Assembly (NCBI RefSeq): GCF_000817785.2
Contig: NZ_JTCM02000002.1
Location: 135,696 to 199,695, forward strand
From: Hassallia byssoidea VB512170
Lineage (GTDB): Bacteria; Cyanobacteriota; Cyanobacteriia; Cyanobacteriales; Nostocaceae
Length of the DNA: 64,000 nucleotides
Direction: 5' to 3'
Each line of letters opens with the position of its first letter. The stretch's first letter is position 1. The notes below the pieces were generated by a model. That model was not told where the DNA came from. It did not search any database and saw only the letters and a list, made by a program, of their open reading frames with translations. This document shows positions 1-7,598 of this stretch, piece by piece. Position numbers and translations under genes: made by a program.

Positions 1-1840
1 AGGAATCCTGAATCTGGTTGGCAGAGGCGATTACGTTTTCGAGCAAGGGAGCGGCTTTTTCGGGTTGCTTGAGCTTGCCAATGGCTTGGGCAATGGCACT
101 TAAGGCTCTTGCTTTGTAACGGGAATCCTGAATCTGGTTGGCAAGTTTCAAGGCTTGATCGTAATTTTCATCCTTAGCAAAGGCGACAGCCGCTTGTGAT
201 TGATACTCAGGACTCGTTATCTGCTGACTTATATTAGTTAATTGCCAGCGAATTTGAGTCAATTGCCCGGAAGTTGTATAATTCAACCAACCCCAAATCC
301 CCAGCGCCAGTAAAAGGATACTCCCAATCCCCCCCAAACTCAAGTAAATTCGCTGCTTACTACCTTGACGCAGTGCTACACTAGCTTGAATAAATTCTTG
401 CTCCCCTTTGCTCAGTTCTTCTCGGCGTTGTTTCAGCTTTTCTTCCGCTTCCGTTAACACTGCACCCCGCAACAATGCCCCCTCATCCCGTTGCATTTTT
501 TGCCATTGAAGCATTGCGAACCGCAGCGTTTCTTGCCAAGCGCGAAAGCTACGGTCTGCTTTCATCCATTTTCCCAGTTCTTCCCAATTACGAATCAACG
601 CTTCATGAACAACTTCCACAGTTTCTTGGTTAGCAGCATTTTGACTGGTGACTACTAATCGATCATCCGCTAACTGTTTCACCAATTTCCAGCGTTCTTC
701 ACCCAATTCGGCTTTCGTCGCTACTCGTCGCGTATCTTGTGTGCCTTCACCCGGATGCACTAATTGGATGAAAATCCGCCGTACCTGTTCTTTCTGGGCT
801 GCACTCAACTTACCATAATTGCGATCTGCATGACGAGCCAACGCACCTTGTACCTTACCTATGTGCTGATAAGCTGCATGAGTTAACTGTTTACCCTTTC
901 GCTGCTTCCACAATTCCGTCAACGCAAACTCCAAAAGAGGTAAATTCCCCGGTTCATCTTCCACATCATCTAATATGCGTTCCACCAGTCCCCCTTCAAA
1001 TGTTACCCCCAACTTTTCAGCAGGCTTTGCAATCACTTGTGAAAGTTCATCATGATTCATCGACCTGAGCTTGATATCAGTTTTTAATACATCTCCAAAA
1101 GCGGGATATGACAGAGCATTCCCCAAGAAATCTGCCCGCATGGTTGCAACTAGCACATGATTGTATTGCGACTGATAAGCAGAGGATTGAAAGCTGACTA
1201 ATAAACTATCTAGAAAACTATGGCGAATTTTATGATCCGCGCATAAAGTGTAAATTTCTTCAAATTGATCGGCAATCAGCAACACCCGATCCGTGGGGTG
1301 ATTTTGGTGAATCTGGGCAAATACATCAGCTAGAGAGATTTCAGCATCGCCAAGGGATTGTGATAACTTACGAGCTTGGATGATCTTATCAGTAGCATCC
1401 AGATTTTGTGTGTAAAGCGGAACCAGCGCCAAAGCTAGGGCATGAAAAGGGTCGGAACCAGGACGAAAATGGGTAAACTTCCAGTGACTTGATTGTTGCA
1501 GCTTCGGCACCAATCCCGCCAACACCACCGAAGATTTCCCACTTCCCGACGCACCTAAAACGGGTATAAAATTACGGTTTTGAGTGGCAGCGAATAGTTC
1601 TTCTACAAAAACCTCACGTCCAAAGAAAAACTCCGCATCATCAGGACCAAAGTGAAACAAACCGCGATAGGGACAGACAAGATTTTCACTACTTACATCA
1701 GTAGATTCAATAGGTACTACCGTTGTATCACGATAATAGTAGTTGGTGATGGTGATAGTAGCAGTATTGCTATCTCCTGTAATAATCGCACTGCGGTCAG
1801 CGCTTCCTCCAACTTTGGCACTGCGGTCTTCTTCTGGCAT
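1..1840 (-). CDS. nSTAND1-type NTPase with TPR-like repeats (3' end outside window)
   Basis: The gene starts at the ATG whose complement is 1838-1840 and stays open for 613 codons to the window edge. A short N-terminal segment rich in Gly, Asn and Thr (residues about 1-50) precedes CPYRGLFHF and FFGRE, the typical entry into bacterial nSTAND1 NTPases. Walker A is GASGSGKS at residues 96-103, and a Walker B-like LLIADQFEE follows (around 1300-1280). A winged-helix region follows, then one membrane helix (encoded near 290-350). The visible end encodes two copies of an alpha-helical TPR-like repeat (ANQIQDS...ALSAIAQAIGKL). Family knowledge says such proteins are signal-activated switches in conflict or cell-death systems; no effector domain is visible, so the output is unknown. 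The N-terminal segment resembles the linkers of the proteins at 19010 and 20141. Confidence 0.85.
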   Translation of the reverse strand, partial: MPEEDRSAKVGGSADRSAIITGDSNTATITITNYYYRDTTVVPIESTDVSSENLVCPYRGLFHFGPDDAEFFFGREVFVEELFAATQNRNFIPVLGASGSGKSSVVLAGLVPKLQQSSHWKFTHFRPGSDPFHALALALVPLYTQNLDATDKIIQARKLSQSLGDAEISLADVFAQIHQNHPTDRVLLIADQFEEIYTLCADHKIRHSFLDSLLVSFQSSAYQSQYNHVLVATMRADFLGNALSYPAFGDVLKTDIKLRSMNHDELSQVIAKPAEKLGVTFEGGLVERILDDVEDEPGNLPLLEFALTELWKQRKGKQLTHAAYQHIGKVQGALARHADRNYGKLSAAQKEQVRRIFIQLVHPGEGTQDTRRVATKAELGEERWKLVKQLADDRLVVTSQNAANQETVEVVHEALIRNWEELGKWMKADRSFRAWQETLRFAMLQWQKMQRDEGALLRGAVLTEAEEKLKQRREELSKGEQEFIQASVALRQGSKQRIYLSLGGIGSILLLALGIWGWLNYTTSGQLTQIRWQLTNISQQITSPEYQSQAAVAFAKDENYDQALKLANQIQDSRYKARALSAIAQAIGKLKQPEKAAPLLENVIASANQIQDS

Positions 1841-1912
1841 CCTACCCTCACTTATAGATTCTGTACCCAAATCAATACACTTGGTTTAATACGTCAGACT
1901 GATATAGGACTT

Positions 1913-2061
1913 ATATCATGTCCGTTTGATTACTTACTAAACTCAAAGAACCCCACCCCGCCAAAGCTACGCTTTGTCTCCCCTCCCCGCTTGCGGGGAG
2001 GGGCTGGGGGTGGGGTGCTTCTTGACTATGGGAATCATAACTAACTACGCGGACATGATAT
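1913..2061. mobile_element. Candidate MITE (149 bp) upstream of the nSTAND gene
   Basis: Perfect 12-bp terminal inverted repeats ATATCATGTCCG (1913-1924) and CGGACATGATAT (2050-2061) bound a non-coding segment. Inside is a strong G/C-rich hairpin built on CCTCCCCGCTTGCGGGGAGG. There is no transposase. It lies in the promoter region of the nSTAND gene. The MITE identity is inferred from structure alone. Confidence 0.5.
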
Positions 2062-2235
2062 TACGCATTTACTTGCTTTGATTTTATGCGTAAACCCTTG
2101 CTTGATTTGCACCAACAGAAGTTAAGTATGAATTCGCTTTCCTTCTTTATTTAGAATAGGTGTAAGCACCATCAACTTATGCAGTTTTAGAATAAAAGAA
2201 AAAAAATAGCTACTAACTAGATAATATATCTACAG

Positions 2236-2264
2236 TTGACAAGTGTAACCCTTGGGGTTACGAT
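2236..2264 (+). promoter_or_regulatory. Promoter and palindromic operator of higBA
   Basis: A near-consensus sigma-70 promoter is visible: TTGACA (2236-2241), a 17-bp spacer, and TACGAT (2259-2264). The spacer and -10 are covered by the palindrome GTAACCC-TTG-GGGTTAC (2245-2261), which is a natural site for autorepression by the antitoxin HigA (inference). The predicted transcript start falls at or next to the TTG start codon of higB, so the message may be leaderless. Confidence 0.7.
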
Positions 2265-2269
2265 AAAAA

Positions 2270-2551
2270 TTGATTAAGACATTTCAGCATAAAGGATTGA
2301 GAAACCTTTTTGAGGATGATGATAGAAGTGGTGTTCAGCCTAAACATGCAGAAAAATTACTAGATATTCTTGATAGACTTGACGCTGCTATTGAAGTTGA
2401 GGATATGAGATACCCAGGTTCTAAACTTCACCAGCTAAAAGGTAATCGAAAAAGCGAATGGTCAATCGCAGTATCTGGTAATTGGCGTGTAACTTTTGAA
2501 TTTGAAAACGGTGATGCTTACGTTGTTAATTACGAAGATTATCACTCTTAG
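2270..2551 (+). CDS. higB: HigB-type mRNA interferase toxin
   Basis: A 93-residue RelE/HigB family protein. It begins MIKTFQHKGLRNLFE, matching the MIxxFxHKGL start of HigB toxins, which supports the TTG start at 2270. The core ends with SIAVSGNWRVTFEF and a conserved VNYEDYH, the usual HigB C-terminus. HigB toxins cleave mRNA on the ribosome and are neutralised by HigA. The antitoxin gene follows after 8 bp in the usual toxin-first HigBA order. No Shine-Dalgarno sequence is visible before the TTG, in line with a leaderless or weakly initiated message. Confidence 0.92.
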   Translation: MIKTFQHKGLRNLFEDDDRSGVQPKHAEKLLDILDRLDAAIEVEDMRYPGSKLHQLKGNRKSEWSIAVSGNWRVTFEFENGDAYVVNYEDYHS

Positions 2552-2559
2552 TAAAAATT

Positions 2560-2850
2560 ATGATAAATAAAAGAAAACCAAGACACCCAGGTGCTTTGAT
2601 TAAGAGGCAATATCTAGAACCTTTAGAAATGACTAATACTCAACTTGCTGAGATTTTAGGTGTTTCACGTAAAACCGTTTCCGAAATTGTTAACGAACAA
2701 GCTAGTGTTTCTCCCGTTATGGCGCTTCGTTTAGCAAAGGCTTTTCAAACGACTCCAGAACTTTGGTTAAATCTCCAACAAAAATATGACCTCTGGAATG
2801 CTGCACAAGAATCTGAGATATTGAATAAAATATCTCCTATCAATTTATAG
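2560..2850 (+). CDS. higA: HigA-type antitoxin, XRE-family helix-turn-helix
   Basis: A 96-residue protein with an XRE helix-turn-helix (MTNTQLAEILGVSRKTVSEI, residues about 24-43), preceded by RHPGALIKRQYLEPLEM and followed by FQTTPELWLNLQQKYDLW, both hallmarks of the HigA/VapI family. It should bind HigB and repress the operon through the palindrome at 2245-2261 (inference). Only 8 bp separate it from higB, so the two are cotranscribed. Confidence 0.93.
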   Translation: MINKRKPRHPGALIKRQYLEPLEMTNTQLAEILGVSRKTVSEIVNEQASVSPVMALRLAKAFQTTPELWLNLQQKYDLWNAAQESEILNKISPINL

Positions 2851-2954
2851 GCTTGCTAAATAGCCATTTTGATAACTCCACAACCTGCCACACAAACGGT
2901 TTTTTTCATGTATAGAGTTTTATCTATTTTTTGCTAAATTTCTTCAGCAGATGA

Positions 2955-3995
2955 TTACCCACGCACGATCGCATTTAATAACAAACCTGCATCAAAGCGA
3001 ATTGGATCTGTGCAAGGTAGGTTAGTTTCTGATTGTACTTGAGCGATCGCTTCTTTTGCCGCTGACTCATCTAAATGACCTGTATTTAGTGCTACACCCA
3101 CAACAGGCACAGATGCAAAAGCACCACCTGCACCAGCAACCATTTCATACAGCTTAATCACCTCTGATAAAGGCGGAATTGGTACATTATCCATCACATG
3201 AGTTTGTCCGGCACGATGTACCAGTATCATTTGCGTTGGTTGCGAACCGCGTATCAAGGGCAATGTTGCTGTAGAACCTGGGTGTAATAGCGAACCTTGT
3301 CCTTCAATGTGCAAAATGTCGTAATTTTTGCCGAAGCGCATCACCATCTGTTCCACAGCACCGGCGGCAAAGTCTACCCGCACGGCATCTAATGGCACAC
3401 CATCACCTTCTAACATCAAACCCGTTTGCCCGGTTGGGAGAAACTTAGAACGCCAATTTCGCAAACGTGATGCCCAATGTAATTGTATGCTTGTGGACAT
3501 TTTCCCGACTGCCATATCAGTTCCCACAGTCAACACTCGGCGGCAAGGAAGAGTGCGTGCCAAGGCAGTCGCAACACTAAGATTTGGTGGTTCTTTTCGC
3601 ACATCCCAAATTAATTGTCCTGGTTTCAACAGTGCTTTTAAATCTGGCATGTCTGCTAAAGGTGTGTGCAAACCGTTTACCAATGACATGCCGGACATTA
3701 ACGCATCTTTGATATCATGCCAATAATCATCTGGTAATATACCGCCTTTAGGGGCAATACCAATTACCAAAACTTGCGGTTGATATTGTAATGCAGCGGC
3801 AACTGATGCGACAATTGGGACATCTCGCTTAATGCGCGTTAATTCCGGTAAAGATTGCCCTGCACAAGTGCGATCGATAACGGCGACAATTGGAGCTTCA
3901 CTGTAGCGTAAAAGTGATAGCCCTGTTTTGCCATGAGTTCCTTTGACTTGTTCATGTAGCAGAATCGCTATCCGTCGATCAAGCGGTAAACGCAC
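2955..3995 (-). CDS. dgcN: DUF1611/DgcN-family protein
   Basis: A member of the DUF1611 family, now called DgcN in some bacteria, where it works with DgcA in D-amino-acid (D-glutamate) metabolism. The C-terminal half carries a P-loop-like GTDMAVGKMST and a DgcN-type IEGQGSLLHPG. The frame extends to an ATG at 4073, but that would overlap the upstream gene by 95 bp and add residues unlike the family; the GTG at 3995 (VRLPLDRRIAILLHEQ) gives a 17-bp overlap and is preferred. Overlap with the epimerase gene implies cotranscription and a shared pathway. The exact substrate in cyanobacteria is not known to me. Confidence 0.82.
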   Translation of the reverse strand: MRLPLDRRIAILLHEQVKGTHGKTGLSLLRYSEAPIVAVIDRTCAGQSLPELTRIKRDVPIVASVAAALQYQPQVLVIGIAPKGGILPDDYWHDIKDALMSGMSLVNGLHTPLADMPDLKALLKPGQLIWDVRKEPPNLSVATALARTLPCRRVLTVGTDMAVGKMSTSIQLHWASRLRNWRSKFLPTGQTGLMLEGDGVPLDAVRVDFAAGAVEQMVMRFGKNYDILHIEGQGSLLHPGSTATLPLIRGSQPTQMILVHRAGQTHVMDNVPIPPLSEVIKLYEMVAGAGGAFASVPVVGVALNTGHLDESAAKEAIAQVQSETNLPCTDPIRFDAGLLLNAIVRG

Positions 3996-5031
3996 TGTAT
4001 TGTACCCCCAAACCTGGTAAATCGTTCGGTAAAATTTTTCCGTCAAGAGCGATCGCACCCGTGAAGGGGTCATCGATTAAGTTAAGATGACTGTCTAAGT
4101 CTAAATAATCAGCTAACGGTGCAAGCTGTGCTGCTGCTGTATTCGCTAGCGTACTGTCAGAATAACAGCCAAACATCACTTGCAATCCAAAAGCACGCGC
4201 TGTATGTACCATCCGCATCGCTTCGCTTAAACCACCTGATTTCATTAGCTTGATATTAACACCATCTACGCAGTCTGCCAGATGAGGAATATCAGCGCTA
4301 GTAAAGCAACTTTCATCAACAAAGATGGGCAAAGGAGAATGCTGCTTCAATTCTGGTAAACTTTTTTCTTGCCCTCGTGGAAGTGGTTGTTCCACATACT
4401 TTACACCCAAATCAGCCAGGAAGATGCACATTTCAACAGCATCTGACAAACTCCAACCCCCATTTGCATCAACGTAAAATTCTAAATTTGGTGCTTCTTC
4501 ACGGACTGCTAACAGCATTTTTTGATCTGCGGCAATGCCATCGGGATTACCTAACTTTACTTTGAGAATACGGACATCTGTAAATTGTAACCAGTCTCGC
4601 GCCCTCGCTCTTGCTCCTTCGGGTGTATTAATGCCAATTGTCACCGAAGTGGGTACAATGGCGTTTTTGTCAAGTCCCCAGAGTTGCCACAGTGGTAATT
4701 TTACATATTTGCCCAGCCAATCGTGCATTGCCACATCCAATGCTGCTTTAGCTGCGGAAGGAATACCGAGTTTGGTTAATACTTGGTCAATAGGCGATCG
4801 CTGCAATGGATTGTATGCTTGCAACATCGGTGCAACTTGCAGCAAAGCGCCTTTAATTATCTCCGTTGATTGCGGATTAGTACCGACACTAAACGGTGAC
4901 GCTTCCCCCCAACCCTCGATATTATCTTGAGAAATTTTTACCCAGACATTCGTCGTCTGTGCCGTAGTTCCCCGGCTAATTGTCAAGGGAAAGCGCTTAT
5001 TAACAGTGAATGTTTTTACCTCAATTTGCAT
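3979..5031 (-). CDS. dgcA: Dipeptide epimerase / DgcA-like enolase-superfamily enzyme
   Basis: A 350-residue enolase-superfamily member of the mandelate racemase/muconate cycloisomerase group. Visible catalytic elements are the KxK motif in ILKVKLG, metal ligands in YVDANGGW, YVEQP and FVDES, and the opposing lysine in NIKLMKSGG. This pattern fits L-Ala-D/L-Glu epimerases and the related DgcA racemases. It would interconvert Glu stereoisomers in peptidoglycan-derived dipeptides or N-acylated amino acids. It is the first gene of a two-gene operon with the DgcN-like protein, and that pairing favours the DgcA reading; sequence alone does not fix the substrate. Confidence 0.85.
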   Translation of the reverse strand: MQIEVKTFTVNKRFPLTISRGTTAQTTNVWVKISQDNIEGWGEASPFSVGTNPQSTEIIKGALLQVAPMLQAYNPLQRSPIDQVLTKLGIPSAAKAALDVAMHDWLGKYVKLPLWQLWGLDKNAIVPTSVTIGINTPEGARARARDWLQFTDVRILKVKLGNPDGIAADQKMLLAVREEAPNLEFYVDANGGWSLSDAVEMCIFLADLGVKYVEQPLPRGQEKSLPELKQHSPLPIFVDESCFTSADIPHLADCVDGVNIKLMKSGGLSEAMRMVHTARAFGLQVMFGCYSDSTLANTAAAQLAPLADYLDLDSHLNLIDDPFTGAIALDGKILPNDLPGLGVQYSAFTA

Positions 5032-5359
5032 GATTATGCTTAATATTAGGGATTAGGGATTAGGGACGCTTGGATTAGGGAAAAGTTTATTCACACGGAT
5101 CTGTTTGTCCCCAGTCCCCAACTTTAAATTCTCTAACGTCTTAGTTATACTTTTTTACAATTCTTTACTAAATTGCCATATATATTTTCTTTTATTAAAA
5201 ACTAGTAGTGGTAGGGTGTGTTATGCCGTTAGGAAGAGCGCACCCTACCACTACTATATATTTTATTTTCTTAAAAACTAAGAAGAATGCAACGCCCGTT
5301 AATTTGGTTAAATTTTTCCCTAGTCCCCAGTCCCTAATCCCCAGTCCCTAATCCCCTTT
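5032..5359. repeat. Intergenic repeats and a hairpin flanked by direct repeats
   Basis: No gene. Near 5048 and 5323-5354 there are heptameric runs of the type TTAGGGA and TCCCCAG. At 5203-5256 a long hairpin pairs TAGTAGTGGTAGGGTG with CACCCTACCACTACTA. It sits between two 26-bp direct repeats (5179-5204 and 5255-5280) that differ at only two positions, as if the hairpin had been inserted with duplication of its target. Confidence 0.7.
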
Positions 5360-5926
5360 ATGCACAAATTAAAAAAATGGAAAATATTGCAATCCAAAAT
5401 GGTCTTAGATAATTTTTGGTGCAAAGTGAGGCAAGATGAGATAGAATTACCCAACGGCAAAATTATAGATGATTTTTTTGTAATTGTTAGACCAGAAATT
5501 GCCTTAATTTTACCTATCACCAGCAATCAAGAAATTGTTTTTGTGCGGCAATACAGACATGGGGTAGGTGAAATATTATTAGAACTACCTGCTGGAGGTT
5601 TTGATGCAACATATGAAAGTGCAGAAACAGCGGCAATCAGAGAACTTAAAGAAGAAACAGGCTATACTGCCGAAAAAGTTATCAAATTAGCGACTTTATA
5701 TGATAATCCGGTTAAAGATACGAATAAAATACATTTATTTATAGCTGAGAATGTGAGAAAAATCGGAGAGCAAAATTTAGATATTACAGAAGAAATAGAA
5801 GTTGTCTTGATTCCTGTAGAATCAGTAATAGAGAAAATTACCCTAGGGAAAATTTCAGTTTCCGGTACTGTTGCAGCCCTTTTATTGGGTTTGAATTATT
5901 TCAACAAAAATGAGCGCGAAAATTAA
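5360..5926 (+). CDS. NUDIX hydrolase (ADP-ribose pyrophosphatase-like)
   Basis: A 188-residue NUDIX protein. The Nudix box GX5EX7REXXEEXGX is complete: Gly-Gly-Phe-Asp..., then AIRELKEETGY at residues about 94-104. The upstream LPAG and the QYRHGVGE segment fit the ADP-ribose/ADP-sugar pyrophosphatase subgroup (NudF-like), which hydrolyses ADP-ribose to AMP and ribose 5-phosphate with Mg2+. It stands alone between repeat-rich spacers. The ATG at 5360 directly follows repeat DNA and has no clear ribosome-binding site, but no better start is seen before the conserved WKILQSKMVLDNFW region. Confidence 0.88.
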   Translation: MHKLKKWKILQSKMVLDNFWCKVRQDEIELPNGKIIDDFFVIVRPEIALILPITSNQEIVFVRQYRHGVGEILLELPAGGFDATYESAETAAIRELKEETGYTAEKVIKLATLYDNPVKDTNKIHLFIAENVRKIGEQNLDITEEIEVVLIPVESVIEKITLGKISVSGTVAALLLGLNYFNKNEREN

Positions 5927-6047
5927 AACAAAGACTCTGCGTTACTCTGTCTTGAAAAGTTGTTCATGGGGGAAACCCCCAAGACCACACTTTTCGCTGC
6001 GCTTACCTTCGCGACCCTCTGCGTTGAAAAAATACTAAACTAAGGAA

Positions 6048-6138
6048 GGTGCGTTAACGTAGTGTAACGCACCCTACAAAATCTTTTAATTTTCTAACTC
6101 CTAACTTTAGTACAGACGTTCCGCCGGAACGTCTCTAC
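6048..6138. repeat. Two dispersed palindromes in the 5927-6168 spacer
   Basis: 6048-6077 is a copy of the GGTGCGTTA...TAACGCACC palindrome family. 6110-6138 is a GTACAGACGTTCC-GGAACGTCTCTAC palindrome, present again at 54207-54235. Either could act as a transcription terminator between the convergent NUDIX and nucleoside hydrolase genes (inference). Confidence 0.75.
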
Positions 6139-6168
6139 AACTTTGCTCCCGGGCTCCTCCTAACTCTT

Positions 6169-7092
6169 CTACCTTGCCCATTGTTGTAAAATGTAATTGT
6201 AAAAAGCCTCTTTATCAACTTTATCCATAGCCGAAATTTTCCGACCTCCAGATACTACTTTAGTACGTCCTTGACTTAAACCTGTTGTGATAATTTCTGT
6301 TTCCCACTCCCGCAATTGATAAAACTCTGGATGAGCGAGATAAGCTGTTGCTAACACATCCCAAAAATAATAATCTTGGGGAATAACTAACGCATAACAT
6401 TGTCCTGCCAAATCAGAAATGGGATAATGGCGTTGTCGTCCCATTTTGTAAACAACCTCAGATGTAACAGGTACATTGTTAGTTAAATCCAAAGGACACA
6501 TGATAATTTCAATTTGAGTTTCCCAGACTCGCGCTGCGGAAATGGGGTCCCAATAAACATTCCATTCAGCTGAACCGTCTTGTCCTGCTTCCAAACTTTT
6601 CTCTACATTACCACCAACATTTAATGCACCACCCATCCAGACAATTTTTTTAATTTTCGCTTCAATTTCTGGTGCTTTATCTAACGCTACTGCGACCGTC
6701 GTTAAGGGACCCGTTACCATCAACGTTACTGGTAATGGTGCATCACGCAACACTTGTATCATGAAATCTTGACCTGGTTGTGCAAGCAGAGGTGTGCTAA
6801 TAGTTTCGTTTTGATTGAGAATCGGCAGATGATCGACAATAAACGAATCGCGACGGTAGAGACGGGGGAAAGGATTGATACCGCGCACAGTGCTGAGAGC
6901 TACCGGGATATGAGAAGATTCCATCAAATCGAGAATTTTGCGTGTAGCGCTGACAGCAGGTTCAGCATAGCAATCAGCGGGAGTGACGACGACACCCAAA
7001 AGTTGGATATGATCCATCGTCATCAGCAGCATAGTTGCTAGATAATCATCAACACCACCATCGTGATCCATTAAAACGAGTTGTTTAGACAT
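6169..7092 (-). CDS. Inosine-uridine-type nucleoside N-ribohydrolase
   Basis: A 307-residue IU-nucleoside hydrolase. The N-terminal DHDGGVDDYLAT carries the Asp cluster that binds Ca2+ and ribose; MVTGPLTTVA and WNVYWDPISAARV are further family signatures. It splits ribonucleosides into free base and ribose. The frame is open to 7260, but the ATG at 7092 (MSKQLVLMDHDGG) gives the normal N-terminus, and the extra codons overlap the divergent deaminase. The two starts are only 18 bp apart, so their leaders overlap. Together with the cytosine deaminase and ribokinase it forms a nucleoside-salvage group. Confidence 0.9.
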   Translation of the reverse strand: MSKQLVLMDHDGGVDDYLATMLLMTMDHIQLLGVVVTPADCYAEPAVSATRKILDLMESSHIPVALSTVRGINPFPRLYRRDSFIVDHLPILNQNETISTPLLAQPGQDFMIQVLRDAPLPVTLMVTGPLTTVAVALDKAPEIEAKIKKIVWMGGALNVGGNVEKSLEAGQDGSAEWNVYWDPISAARVWETQIEIIMCPLDLTNNVPVTSEVVYKMGRQRHYPISDLAGQCYALVIPQDYYFWDVLATAYLAHPEFYQLREWETEIITTGLSQGRTKVVSGGRKISAMDKVDKEAFYNYILQQWAR

Positions 7093-7110
7093 AAGTAGGA
7101 GAATTAACAA

Positions 7111-7542
7111 ATGGATGAATTTATGCAAGCTGCCGTAGACGAAGCAAAACAAGGTAGACAAGAAGGTGGAATTCCCATCGGTTCCATTCTTGTGAAAGAA
7201 GGTAAAATCGTCGGCAGAGGACACAACAAGCGCGTACAAGACAGCGATCCTGTCACCCATGCCGAAATTGATTGTCTCCGCAACGCCGGCAGAATTGGCA
7301 GCTACAGAGGCACAACACTCTATTCAACCTTAATGCCGTGCTATTTGTGTGCTGGGGCAGTGGTACAATTTGGTATCAAAAAAGTCATCGTCGGCGAATC
7401 CAAAACCTTTCCTGGTGCGAAAGAATTTATGGTATCCCACGGTGTCGAAGTTATTGATTTGAATCTGGATGAATGCGAACAGATGATGAGCGAATTTATC
7501 GAAACCAACCCCGAATTGTGGAATGAAGACATTGGGAAGTAG
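7111..7542 (+). CDS. Cytosine deaminase, yeast FCY1 type
   Basis: A 143-residue zinc deaminase with the HAE motif (THAEIDCL, His and catalytic Glu) and the PCxxC zinc site (PCYLC). Over its whole length it resembles yeast cytosine deaminase: EGGIPIGSILV, GRGHNKR, TLYSTLMPC and a C-terminus near WNEDIGK. It should convert cytosine to uracil and ammonia. An AGGAG ribosome-binding site lies 8 nt before the ATG. It is divergent from the nucleoside hydrolase, which would supply free cytosine from cytidine. It is distinct from the metal-dependent CodA amidohydrolase of E. coli. Guanine or another base as substrate is less likely but not excluded. Confidence 0.87.
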   Translation: MDEFMQAAVDEAKQGRQEGGIPIGSILVKEGKIVGRGHNKRVQDSDPVTHAEIDCLRNAGRIGSYRGTTLYSTLMPCYLCAGAVVQFGIKKVIVGESKTFPGAKEFMVSHGVEVIDLNLDECEQMMSEFIETNPELWNEDIGK

Positions 7543-7598
7543 TTAGGAGTTAGGAGTTAGGAGTTAGGAGTTAGGAGTTAGGAGTTAGGAGTTAGTTG
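7543..7598. repeat. Heptameric tandem repeat
   Basis: About seven copies of AGTTAGG/GTTAGGA fill the gap between the deaminase and ribokinase stops, passing into GTTAGTT. Such short tandem heptamers occur at many intergenic sites in this window. Confidence 0.9.

Noticed and set aside
1652-2044. 130-codon plus-strand open frame
   Set aside because: It is antisense to the nSTAND gene and runs into the MITE hairpin; a shadow.
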